A stretch of 64,000 nt of DNA from Ilyonectria destructans (lineage: Eukaryota > Ascomycota > Sordariomycetes > Hypocreales > Nectriaceae): NCBI GenBank assembly GCA_020740775.1, contig JAHEWK010000008.1, forward strand, positions 1,302,001 to 1,366,000. Reading direction: 5' to 3'. Of the stretch, positions 22,801 to 33,317 are shown in pieces. The notes under the pieces are model-generated. The model saw only the letters and a list, made by a program, of their open reading frames with translations, was not told the origin of the DNA and did not search any database. The position numbers were made by a program, and so were the translations under genes. The stretch's first letter is position 1. Every line of letters begins with the position of its first letter.

Positions 22801-24006
22801 ATGTTGGGGCGTCACTCTGTGGAAGTCTGTTGTTAGCTAAAGGCATGTTTCAAATGTTTGTCGGGTAGGACGTACTAATAAATTGAAAAGATTAGAATTA
22901 AGCAGTTCGTTATCATAAAAGTGATCCAATGGAATACTGAAGCTTTTGTCGTCGGAGTTCATCTTGGCAGCCACCATGTTGACAGTAGTGGTCAGAAACA
23001 GATGCGCAGCCCATCGTGGAATATTCTTCGGTGATTCGAGGAGGCCAGTGGTAGAGAAAAAGTCGTTTTTCACTCGTCGGACCGACCATGCGCTGACACC
23101 ATCAGTGATCATTTCTTCCAAAACATCTGGACCCTCGGTTAATTGAGAAAGGATGTCGCCACCCGGTTGCGTGAGATATGGTGCTGCCATGAACTCCTTG
23201 TTGTTTTCGTCGGTGAAGCAGGCAGTGAAGTCGATCGTCGAACTCTTATTAAACCAGTGGATCCAGGGCCTAGAATCAGAAATTAGTAGTTATCCTTCTT
23301 GTTGACCATCAAACTTACGCGTGGAGCTCCTTCATGACGCAAGCCCCATTCACATGGCCATTAAATGGGCCAAGGTATTGATTGTCACCAAAAGCGTCCA
23401 TTGAGTTGCCAAAGTAGTTCCATGTATTGGTTCCATTGATGTTATCTCTCTGGTACCATCGAGTTAGTGAGGTAGGCATCTTCAACATGCCCGGATTTGT
23501 ACTGTACCTGGTAGAAGCGGAAAGTGAACCCGTCCCATGCAGCAACCTGGAGGAACTTGGTACTGTCTGATAGAAAGGCCGAGCCGACAATGCAGAGGGT
23601 CCATTCATTCGTCGACAAGTCGAATGCATTGCTATTGTTCCCGGTAGAGTGAACAATGGAGACTAGTCGTATGTGTGGATTAAACCAGTCTTCCTTTGGC
23701 ACGTCTCCAACCGTTGCAGCGCTACCGTCCGCTACCATGAACGTGTGCACCTCGACCGGCGGCGGCTTTGCCTTTGACTGATCTGCAATCGTAAGTATAC
23801 ACCATTGGGGTAGCAAGCAACATGTACTCACTCCAGAAGACATTGATGAGGTCGTTGAAGGTGTCGATGGAGGCATTGTCGCCCGTTTGCAACCACTTGC
23901 CGAAATGGTCCACAAAATTGGCATTCAGGAATTCCTGGTTCGCCCGGTGATCCCGATCGTCAAGTCCATTGCGAGTAAACTCGCGGTAGTACAAAGGGGG
24001 AGGCAT
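19884..24006 (-). CDS. Large multidomain tyrosinase (C-terminal type-3 copper domain)
   Basis: Predicted phenol/catechol oxidase. Seven exons: 24006-23832, 23782-23508, 23449-23319, 23269-22876, 22816-21298, 21242-20698 and 20642-19884, giving 1265 aa with all junctions phase-consistent. The CuA site is at residues 832-848 (HAHWCLH and FMWHRAYL, with ligands His838, His847 and one of His832/834). The CuB site has His1002 and His1006 in QVHDNFHGF, then His1029 in DPIFLSYHANMDR. Both are complete, so activity is plausible. The first ~820 residues are not tyrosinase. They include a segment with LQVAAWDGFTFRFYQ, GPFNGHVNGACVMKEL and APWIHWF, and later a helical module ending SMPITPDPQDYWPEEALETL. 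There is no signal peptide, so it is probably intracellular. A TATA-like gtatatatag at 24101-24110 supports the ATG at 24006 as start. Divergent from the 410-aa gene. Confidence 0.85.
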
Positions 24007-24100
24007 GTCCTTGGACAGGAGTACAACTCTCAGGCGATTTCTTTTGATTGTGCGGGGGATCGGTTGTGTACTGGGAGTGCTAATTCCTTCCGTCTCCGGC

Positions 24101-24110
24101 GTATATATAG
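24101..24110 (-). promoter_or_regulatory. TATA-like box of the tyrosinase gene
   Basis: On the minus strand the sequence reads ctatatatac, 95 nt upstream of the chosen ATG at 24006. It rules against a start further upstream in the same open frame. Confidence 0.55.
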
Positions 24111-25195
24111 GCCAGCAACCGGATTTAACCAAGTCAGAGGTATCGGCTGTGATTTCTCACAAAGGAAACTACGGGATGTGCAGATAGGGTAGAGTAACAA
24201 AAGTACAAGATTCCCGCAAATTCTCTAGGAATCTTACATGGGTAGCTAAGGCAGAATCGAGGTGGTTGCATGCATATATTGAGTCTAGGAGGAACTAGTC
24301 AGACGCGCGGCCGCTTTTTAGGCCCCCTAGCACTAACGATACTGGCATGTACTTCAGCCGCAAAAGCCCTTTAAACCTGTCTATTCTAAACACCAGAGCG
24401 GTGAGGATATTGGTAGCATTTTTGGCTGGTTGAGATGCACATAGAGCTTGTTGAGACGTAAAGATAAGACAAGACGCGGGCGTCGAGAAGAATCGAGTTT
24501 AGTCCATTCCCTTGGCTCACGGCATGTCTAACTCGAGTGGCCAGCGGGACTCAAAAGTGCCAGCTGTTTCCACATGAGGCTGAGACATTGGCGGGGTCTT
24601 GCAGCATGTAATACTGTTTCTCAAGCTGGTGATTGGAACATTTGATGCCGGTAGTACTCCCCGCCATCTGGAGGGGCACGGGAATTGGGCTCGGGCCGCT
24701 TAAGTAAATCCTAGTCTCAGCACTAGTGACTGAATAGACGAACGTGCCGGTAAACTACTGGTTCTGCTCCGGTCCGCCTACGACATACTTGCAGCTTCCG
24801 GGTAGCATGGCAACACAGGTGGCTGGAGTATGCACGTATTGAACCTCCTAGTGGACTGAAGACTTTGGGATCGGTCGTCCCGGCGTCAACGTGGCTGGCT
24901 GAAACATTACACGAGCTTCTCCCTGCATCGTACAACCTTTCTATCATATTTCAAGAATGTGACCATCTAAGAAGCGGTCACAAGGCGGGGTAAGAGTTCA
25001 GCAGCTGGCATCCCATAGTAGCCACTGCAGAATTGGAACGAATATCGAATCATTGAGAGTAACAGATCCTGCTCGAGCATAAGAGCGATTATCTTCTCTC
25101 TAGGTGATTCGATTTTGAGCCCACTTTGCACAATCTACTCCTGACCTCCATTTCTCTTCATTTGACGCTCTACCAATCTTCGAACAATCTCCAAC
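24111..25195. promoter_or_regulatory. Shared upstream region of the tyrosinase/410-aa divergent pair
   Basis: About 1.1 kb between two head-to-head genes with no ORF worth calling. The spacing allows common regulatory elements but also two independent promoters. No clear palindromic Zn2Cys6-type (CGG-Nx-CCG) array stands out by eye. Confidence 0.45.
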
Positions 25196-26611
25196 ATGTC
25201 TGTGAGCATCCAGAAACTTGCTATATTCGACCCTCCTGGGTATCCTGATGTCGACGATGGCCTCACCGATCCACAGAAGCTTGCATGGTCTCAGAAAATT
25301 TCCGAATGGATGGACTTCGAGATAGTGGGCGACGATGAAGACTCCGGGCGACGTAACGGTCGTACCAAGCTCCCCCAGTTCTTCAACGGTACCGTCACCG
25401 CTTACGACGTCACGCAGCAGCCGGCGGCTATTACTTGGATTGGATTCCCAAACTTGGTGAGTGAAGCTCTCTTCATAAAGAACTACTTCTAAAATTGCGA
25501 CAGGTGCGAGTCAGCTACCCCAATGCGCCTCGGCGATGGAAGGAGGCCGACAGCACCAGGAACAATCAGGACGAGTATTTGGAGTGGTCCGTCAAGAGGG
25601 ACGACGACGGGAACATTCAAACAGTCACATTTACTTGTGAAGGTCCCGAGGTCAGTCCATCTTCTGAGTATGTACCGTAAGGCAAAATACTAAAACACCC
25701 TCTGGTAGTACTGGGAGTTCTTGGCCCAGAATCAGCCTGACAAGCTCAATTCCTTGTATTTGAGTATGAACCCAGACTTCAAAGGCGAGATGAAACCGTC
25801 GGATTGGTGGCATGGCAAGAGGTATAACGCAGAGAACAAGTGGAATGATTCCACCACAACTGGGACCATTGCACACCTCGTCCAGAGGAATAACACACTC
25901 TCAGCTGAAGTGGATATTGCAGCCCAGGGTACTGTTATCCGCAAAGACAAGGACGGCAAGATCATCACGGATCAGACGAAGCTCATCAATTGTTCGGCTT
26001 ACGGGCAACCAAAGCGCAATTCGGACCCTGTGGTAAGTCCGGGCATTGTCCAATCGTCTGGCTCCTAAATGCACGAGGTGGATGCGCTAACAGTCGTGCC
26101 TCTCATCTAGATTGGCAGCACCATCAACGCTCTCGCTCGAAAGGGTGCTTCTGTCTCGATTGCTAACCCCGTTGCGCTCTATATCCATCATTTCTCCACC
26201 AGCAACTTCCAGCTTGATGCCGAGGGAACAGGCGAGAACATGATTGACGTCCCTGACGGTACGTTCAACTGGCAGAGAGGAGACATTGACAAGCATATGG
26301 GTTTGAGACTGCAGGTTAAGATCCCCGATGGAGTTTTGGGGTCCGGCCCGGACAACAAGGGCCGGCAGTTGACTGTCAGCGATATCGTGGACAGCAAAAC
26401 CGGAAACAACATCATGTACGGGGCTCAGTTCGCCGACTACATCACCATGACAGTGAAGGGCGTGGCTATCGCTGGAGGGAAGCCTGCGGATCCGCTACCC
26501 TGCTTTCAGTGGCAAGCTTTGGCTGCGAATGGAGAATTGGCTATGATGGCAGCTGATGTTACGCCGTGCGATGCTTCAACTGCTAAACATACACCTGGTA
26601 CCAGACTGTAA
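25196..26611 (+). CDS. Conserved-looking protein of unknown function, partner of the tyrosinase gene
   Basis: 410 aa from four exons: 25196-25456, 25504-25650, 25709-26032 and 26111-26611 (introns 47, 58 and 78 nt, all phase 0). I do not recognise a named domain. The protein has no signal peptide or membrane helix and is soluble and mixed alpha/beta by composition. Visible blocks are ISEWMDFEIVGDDED near 40, WKEADSTRNNQDEYLEWSVKR, a Trp/Tyr-rich block YWEFLAQNQPDKLNSLY, then RYNAENKWNDS and NTLSAEVDIAAQGT. The C-terminal half has GRQLTVSDIVD and YGAQFADYITMTVKG. From memory, similar W-E-L-A / N-x-W-N / AE-x-x-AAQ-T patterns occur in uncharacterised bacterial proteins, but I cannot check this. 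Its head-to-head position with the fusion tyrosinase suggests a shared process. Confidence 0.75.
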
Positions 26612-27260
26612 TGCAGCGAGTATCTACTTTGGAGAATTTAATCATGATAATACTAGAGTGGCGAGATCTATGAATCGGATTAAACTCTGTTTAGTGCGAT
26701 ATAAGATTCATATTTGGGAACAGTACGTGAATATTCGTGCAGTAAAGAATCTCCTCCCCTGTCTCGCCTTTGCACATGGTAGGTCACAACCCCTTTGCAA
26801 GATTTGGTACACTTGACTCCTATGTATGATACATGGTAGAGCAATTTATTGGGGGGTAAAGACCTCGAAGGTATAGCTCTGTCCACTCAGCCGAGTACTT
26901 AACACCTCCAGCAGAGATTATTTCGCGTCAATATTCCAAGTACAATTGGAAGTAGCGCAACCAATTTTGGAATCCATTCAGCTTTTGAGCCTTGGAATAC
27001 GTACTGTTGTGGCTGTGATGTACACATTGCCGCAGCTGACGGGTTTGTGGCGGGGTGCATACTGCAGGCATTGGCTGCCTGATGATTACAGCCTCATCGA
27101 GACCTAAACTTCCCCTCTCCAACAAACAATTCTGTCTGCATCAGCACCAGCACTTGATATCGGAATAGCGCCAAATCGTCATTTGCCCTACGGCCGCTAG
27201 AGTAAGTTACTCAACCTTGCTGGATGTTGGGCGGCAAGTGGTTGATTGTGAATACAGGCC
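26612..27260. other. Intergenic region upstream of the NLR gene
   Basis: 649 nt, AT-richer than flanking coding DNA. A possible noncoding exon boundary (gagtaagttactc at 27199) could indicate a 5' UTR intron ending just before the ATG at 27261. This is not proven. Confidence 0.35.
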
Positions 27261-30200
27261 ATGGAAGCACTCAGTGCTGCTGCAAGCGTTATCGCGGTAC
27301 TTCAGCTGTCTGCGAGCGTCATTGAGTACATAAACGCTGCTTCTGGAGCAACAAAAGAACGTCGAGAACTCCGCGGGGAGATACGAGCCTGCGTACAAAT
27401 TCTTCAAGAGCTTAGAGATGAAGCTGGTGATTCGGAGGAAGGCCAGAAGTGGCAAAGCACAATACATGCTCTCGAGGAGCCTGGCGCACCTCTGGGACGT
27501 TTGTGGGCTGTATTAACCATCATGGCGGTTAAATTACAGCCAAAGAGAGGCTTGAAGAAGATTGTGGAGTCCTTAAAATGGCCCTTTGAAGAGAAGGAAC
27601 TGGGAAAGATGATGGGCATCATCCACCGCGAACTTGATCTACTACAAGTAGCTCTGGCCAATAACTCTCGCAAGCTGATTGCGGATATCCACAGAAGCAA
27701 GGTGGAGAATACGGAACAGTTAGCAGAGTTGATTGCACTCGTCCAAGTCAGCTCCACGGATAACCACAATGGAATCCAAGACCTGAAGGATCAGTTGGCT
27801 CTCTTTCATGGGTCTCAGAACGACCTAAGAGATGGTATTAATCGACTAGAGCTTCAAAACGACGACCGGGAAACTGCTGAAGAGCGCGCCCTGGTTTTGA
27901 ACTGGCTGAGTCTGGTCGATTTTACAAGCCAGCAGACTGACTCTATCCGCCGACACCAGAGAGGCACAGGACAGTGGCTCCTGGACTCCCAGGAGTACAA
28001 ATCATGGTACGAGGCCGAAAACCGGACGCTCTTTTGCCCTGGGATCCCAGGGGCCGGCAAGACCATCCTCATATCAGTTGTGATCAACGATTTGGCTGAT
28101 CGAAGCCGAGACGATACCTCTGTTGGACTGGCGTACCTCTATTGCAACTTTCGACGAGAGGCCGAGCAGAAGATGGAAAATTTCCTTGCGAGTTTAGTCC
28201 GACAACTTTCTCAGAAACATGCCCGTCTTCCAGACCCTGTGAAGGACATCTACCAACGACACAAGGATGAGGGGACACGTCCATCAGTGGAAGAACTCTC
28301 CGAAGCCCTCAAACTGGTGACAGATATGTATTCCAGGGTTTTTGTCGTTGTTGACGCTCTCGACGAATGTCAAAAAGCCGATGGATCTCGTGGAAAGCTC
28401 CTTTCAGAACTATTTGCCTTACAAGCTAGTCATGGGGTGAACATATTCGCAACCTCAAGGTTCATCCCAGAGATTGTGGACGAGTTTTCGGAAGGCGTAT
28501 CATTGGAGATCCGTGCTAGTCCTGAAGATGTCTTGACATATCTCGATGGTAATATGTCTCGACTCCCACGATTTGTGCTTCAGAATCCAAAGCTTCAGGA
28601 TGAAATTAAGACCAAAATCGTCGAAGCTGTGGATGGGATGTACGTAAACTCATATACGTACTCAGGACACCACTGACTCCCCTAGGTTTTTGCTCGCGCA
28701 GCTTCATCTAGATTCATTGATTGGAAAGACAGTCCCAAAGGCTGTGCGTACGACTCTGCAACAGCTTTCGACCGGATCAAATGCATATGATCATGCATAT
28801 GACCTTATTGTGGAGCGAATTGAAGGACAGATCAAAGATCAAGGGGATCTTGCAAAACAAGCTGTATCATGGATCGTCTGCTCGAAATCCGAACTAACCA
28901 CCCTGCAACTTCAACACGCCCTCGCAGTCGAGATAGGGGAGCGTCAGTTTGATGAAGAGAACATGCCCCATGTTGATGACATAGTTTCGGTGTGCGCCGG
29001 GTTGGTTACCGTGGATGAAGACACCGAGATCATCCGTTTGGTTCACTTCACCACCCAAGAATATTTTGGGCGCTCAAAAGCAACTTGGATTCAAAACGCG
29101 GCCCATGTCAACATTGCAAGAGTATGCCTTACCTATATCTGCTTCGACATCTTTCGCGATGGGATTTGTGTCCATGACAAAGACTTCGAGGAGCGTCTAG
29201 ATAAATACCCCCTATTTGAGTATGTCTCATATTACTTGGGATTTCATGCTATCGTGGCTTTGCTTCCACCTCTGGAACTTATGGAATTTTTAGAGTGTGA
29301 TTCAGCAGTGGAAGCATCGTTCCAAGCACTGTTGGGTGGCGAGCTGAAAACATCACAACCTAGCTATAGCTTTGAGCTTGGCAAGAAGTCCCGAGGTCTA
29401 CATTACGCGGCAGTCTTTCGGCTGGATGAGGCGTTGACTATGCTCTTAGACCGCGGGCACTATGTCGATATAGAAGATGGACATGGTAGAACACCACTGT
29501 CATTTGCCGCCGAGAATGGCCATGTGGCTACTATGAAGCTGTTGCTTGGTCGAGGTGCAAAGGTAGACTCGATGGCCAGTGGTGTGGTAAACGGTCGGAC
29601 ACCTCTTTCATATGCCGCCAAGTGGTCCCAAGAGGACTCGGTCAAACTACTTCTCGAAGAAGGTGCGAACCCGAACTCTCAAGAGTACGTCCTACCTCGA
29701 GGGTGGGAACGCCGAGCAAGAGAAGATGGCAGAGCTTACTATGTTGATCACAATACGAGAACGACCAGTTGGGTTGCTCCAAAGCAAACAGTCGGCAATC
29801 TTGAAAAGCCGAAGGTAGATGGCGGGCTTACACCTTTATTGTATGCTGTTATAGGAAATGACCTTCCGATCGTAAAGTTGTTAGTTGCTGTGGATGATAT
29901 CGACATAAACAAAGCTGACAACTTGGGTCGTACGCCTCTCTACTATGCAGTTGCGTATGGGCGCCGCACAATTTTCGAGCTACTATTTGCCAGAGATGAA
30001 ATAGTTGTCGATGTTAGGGATATCTTGGGAACCACGGCGTTCTCGGCAGCGGCTTCCCAAGACGAATTATGGTACATGGAGCAACTACTCGCGACCGAGA
30101 GGGTTGATCCAGATCAGAAAGACAAATTTGGAAGGACGCCACTTCGGCAGGCGGCTGATTATGGCCATATAGCGATAGTTGAGTGGCTGCTCGGGACTAA

Positions 30201-30435
30201 CAGGGTCGATCCGGACGAGAAAGACTATGTTGGCCGAACGCCGCTGTCATGTGCGGCCGAAAAGGGTCACGGAGCGATAGTTGAGCTATTGCTTGCAACT
30301 AAGAGGGTCGACCCTACCTGGAAAGACGACACGGGACAGACGCCGCTTGATTACGCTATTGCCGCGGGAGACGAAGGTAGCGTAAAAGCGCTCATCTCAG
30401 CTCAGCAGGGGGAGTTGCAGGGCCCAGCTGTGTGA
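27261..30435 (+). CDS. STAND/NLR-like receptor: HeLo-like N-domain, NACHT, ankyrin repeats with embedded WW domain
   Basis: Predicted fungal NLR-type signalling protein of the kind involved in heterokaryon incompatibility or non-self recognition. Exons are 27261-28639 and 28686-30435 (46-nt intron, CACTGAC branch), giving 1042 aa. Residues 1-140 are an alpha-helical domain typical of fungal STAND N-termini (SAAASVIAVLQLSASVIEYI). The NACHT domain has Walker A GIPGAGKT (261-268) and Walker B FVVVDALDEC (361-370), then a sensor-like NIFATSRFIPEI. A winged-helix-like region (SWIVCSKSELTTLQLQHALA) follows. The C-terminus has about nine ankyrin repeats (GRTPLSFAAENGH, GRTPLYYAVAYG, GRTPLRQAADYGH). 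Between repeats 2 and 3 sits a complete WW domain at 796-827. The three terminal repeats resemble each other (RVDPDQKDKFGRTPL, RVDPDEKDYVGRTPL), a sign of recent duplication. Confidence 0.88.
29692..29787 (+). other. WW-domain-coding segment inside the ankyrin array
   Basis: Codes for LPRGWERR... YYVDHNTRTTSWVAP. Both signature tryptophans (W800 and W822), the YYVDH strand (811-815) and the closing proline (P825) are present. WW domains bind proline-rich ligands. It is in frame, not flanked by introns, and interrupts an otherwise regular ankyrin series. Confidence 0.9.
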
Positions 30436-31202
30436 GCTAGCCTACTAGCAACTCAATTGAGAGTTGTCCAGATGTTGGGATCGGTAACCAATGTATTTTC
30501 AGTTAGTAAAGGTGAGATTTCGAAGGATGAAGCGCAAGCGAGAGGATCTCGTTCGGTATCACGGTCTTTCGAGTCGAGATAGAGCCAATGTGAAGCGTAT
30601 TGCTGATAGAAAAGGGGATTACTCGTGGTTCATGGCTAAGACGGCGTCTCAAGTTAGTATTGCTAGTTAATTAAATTCCATCGACGGAGTGCAATAAAGT
30701 AAGAGAATTACTCGGAACCTGCCCGGCAGCTCCCGAGATCATACGACGGAGTGTCCAGCCACTCCCAATGAGCATTTGACGTGGGAGATGGATAATTTAT
30801 TCGGGAACTCATTTGCTAATTGATGCACGGTCGGAGGCTTTCTGGCATCGCGGGACATTATTACAAGACTGAGAACCGGAGCGAGTCGGGAATCGTTGTG
30901 CCAAGGTGGAACTTGTCACTATGCACATGGCCCTGATGCGAACTTAACCTCGCCCATTTGTCTTCGGATGCTTTTGGGAGGATGATCAGATGACCGCCAT
31001 GGATCGACTTGACTGTGGATAGTTCAAAAGGAGTTATGGCCAGGCTGCTGACAACAAAAGTACTTATTACAGCTCACCAAGACCGTCATCATCTCCGCAC
31101 ATCTTCGTTGCACGATTGTGTCAATTTCTCTAGTGCGTATCAAATAAGTTGGAGCAAAACAATTTCACAACGCCAGGCTCCACAACCAATTAACTGATAA
31201 CC
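30436..31202. other. Intergenic region after the NLR gene
   Basis: 767 nt with no supported gene. It ends in the short promoter of the small membrane-protein gene. Confidence 0.45.
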
Positions 31203-31712
31203 ATGGCGTCTGGCGCCTTCTTCAACCCGCGGACCCTCCTCCTGGTTACGCCCCTCATCTCATCGACATGCACGCTCTGGTACTCAAAGGATCAGGATTT
31301 TTTTCTCAGCATCTTCACCGAGCGCATCGATGAGAAGAAAGCCAACGATGTTCTGCCGTCATACATCAAGGGCATGTTTGTTAGAGGAACCTCGGCTGTC
31401 GTTGGCCTGATCGCCGTCACATTTTGGTCCTCACTCGCCAACATCTATCTCTACCGTCCTATCCTCCAGAGCCGCGGGTCGCTCCGCTGGTACGTGGGGA
31501 CCGCTGCGCTGGCTCTGGGGCACCTCGCGTGGGTGCCAGCAGTCGCATGGAAGCTCAAGGCTCTTATGGAGGAAACTACAGAGGCCGAGGGCACGACGAA
31601 CGTGGGCATGATGAAGAAGTGGTTGTGGGTCAACTTCACCAGAATGGTGACGACAGATCTCAGCGCTTGGCTGTGTGCTGTCGCGGCCATTTCGACCACC
31701 CTCAGCGTCTAA
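31203..31712 (+). CDS. Small four-helix membrane protein (DUF1772/anthrone-oxygenase-like?)
   Basis: 169 aa, intronless, ATG at 31203 in a good fungal context (accATGgc). Four hydrophobic segments are visible: LLLVTPLISSTCTLWY, TSAVVGLIAVTFWSSLANIYLY, WYVGTAALALGHLAWVPAVAW and TTDLSAWLCAVAAISTTLSV. The size and the pattern of four helices, with a Trp-containing third helix and an Asn/Arg-bearing segment before the last one (NFTRMVTTDL), recall DUF1772/anthrone-oxygenase-like proteins. I am not sure of that assignment. There is no biosynthetic core gene next to it, so a secondary-metabolite role is not supported by context. Confidence 0.65.
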   Translation: MASGAFFNPRTLLLVTPLISSTCTLWYSKDQDFFLSIFTERIDEKKANDVLPSYIKGMFVRGTSAVVGLIAVTFWSSLANIYLYRPILQSRGSLRWYVGTAALALGHLAWVPAVAWKLKALMEETTEAEGTTNVGMMKKWLWVNFTRMVTTDLSAWLCAVAAISTTLSV

Positions 31713-33317
31713 GATGAACTGGCTGCCTCCGAAACCTTGATGATCGACTCAATTTCATCTGCGGATATTGAACCTGGGGTATACATATGACGTGGATTCC
31801 ATGCGGAAGTGGGAACACTGGGGGCGGACGGGAGTTGAGGCCTAGGATTGTACACTAGTTGCGCACATAAAACAACCCTCTTTGTCTACTGTAAACTAAC
31901 AATTGCCAAGCTTTTTTTATGGGCATGTTACGTGTAAATACCGAATACTGGGCTAAGTGTATTGTCCATGCGCTGGACAGTTCAAGGGTTGAGTGCCATC
32001 AGGAAAGGAATAAATGGTGCCACTCTCCTCGAAGGGCTGGTTACGCGTACTACGCATCGCTAGGGAGCCCATCGTGGATCCGCAATTGAGAAAACTGGTT
32101 TCGATCCCTGCCAATTCTATGATTGCAGGTTGTCGGACTCTTGAATAGATGCTATCAACACGCCTAAGAGCATCAAATGTAGTTAGTATGGAGGGAGGGA
32201 CTACGAAGACACGGATCCAACACATTATGTAGGGAGGCGATCCGTGGCGAAGTCTTGTCAACCGAGACAGTTGACAAACGAAGCAACGGACTTTGGACCA
32301 ACTCCTCCGAACCCCGGCGATATCTGATAGCTAAGCATCGTTCGTCTCTATTTACCGACCCGAGCTTGCGGCCTAGAACAGGTCGATAGCGCAGAATGAC
32401 GAACAGGCTGGGCCATTTACCCACAAAAGAAGCAAACATCAGATAAAAGATTTGTTAGCCCCCAGCCCGCCCTCCGCGGTCTCCGAGGCGGCGGGGTGGA
32501 GTAACGCAAACGCCAGGGATGGATTCATGGTGTTTAGAATCGTGCATTACGCGTCTCGTGTGGTTTTTTTTCTATCGCCAACAGTGTGATCCGCCACATC
32601 TAAAAAACCCGCTTAGACAGCTCGACGTCGATGGCGCCCGCCGCCGCTTTTCCCGTAAGTAGTTCGTGCTATTTCCAGCCTAGAGATCTGCGCCTCAAAA
32701 TAAAAACGGTGGGCTATTTCCGAATTGCATGATTTTCTCGTGTTCCCGCGAATCTCGGCTCCCGCTGGCGAGATCCCCTGTTGCCTGTTGCTTCGCTCGG
32801 GTTGATCACAAAACAGATTCCGTCACGCCCGGGGGCGCAGCATCGGCGACGGTGTCCACGGTCCACCACGGCGTGGGTGTGGCTACAGCGGTGGAGATAA
32901 CGACGGTGTGTGGGTGGGTATTTCCCATTCACCCGCCAGAGACTTGTAAGTCGTGTAAAAGTAGTTGCGTGGAGGTCTCCATACGAGATGCGTATGCGTG
33001 CGTGTGCGTGCGTGGGCGCGTGTGTGTGGGCGAATCGCGCCGGCCTGCCATGCCCAGTCTCAACCAGTCTTGAGAGCTCCAGATAAGAAAACCAGGCCAG
33101 TTCCCACAGTTTCGAACCTCGAGCTCTTTTGCCTTGATCGTGCTGGGTTTACCCATTTCTCTCGTTGAAACAAAAGGAGTTCCAGCGTCCTACACTAAAA
33201 CGCTATCGCGACCCGAGCATTCCTTTAGGACCCCTGACACAGTGGCACTCGGCACTCGCGGACCGCATTGATTGCCAGTTCAAAGGGCATAAAACCAGCT
33301 TGATTCACTCGCCCGTC
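31713..33317. other. Gene-poor 1.6-kb region upstream of the GH16 gene
   Basis: No ORF here has splice-supported or family-like sequence. A GC-rich imperfect inverted repeat sits near 32469-32496 (ccgcggtctccgaggcgg region), and a (TGCG/TG)n microsatellite lies at about 32990-33029. The last part is the GH16 promoter/leader. Confidence 0.5.
32990..33029. repeat. Impure TG/CG dinucleotide microsatellite
   Basis: A run of gtgcgtgtgcgtgcgtgggc-type sequence about 40 nt long, upstream of the GH16 gene. Potentially Z-DNA-forming alternating purine-pyrimidine tract. Confidence 0.7.

Noticed and set aside
24006..24132. Upstream N-terminal extension of the tyrosinase frame
   Set aside because: It begins at a non-ATG codon and lies beyond the TATA-like box, so it is probably not translated.
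33067..33125. ttcgaacc flanked by gagctc words, resembling a tRNA T-loop with pairing ends
   Set aside because: Too short and without D-arm or anticodon arm.
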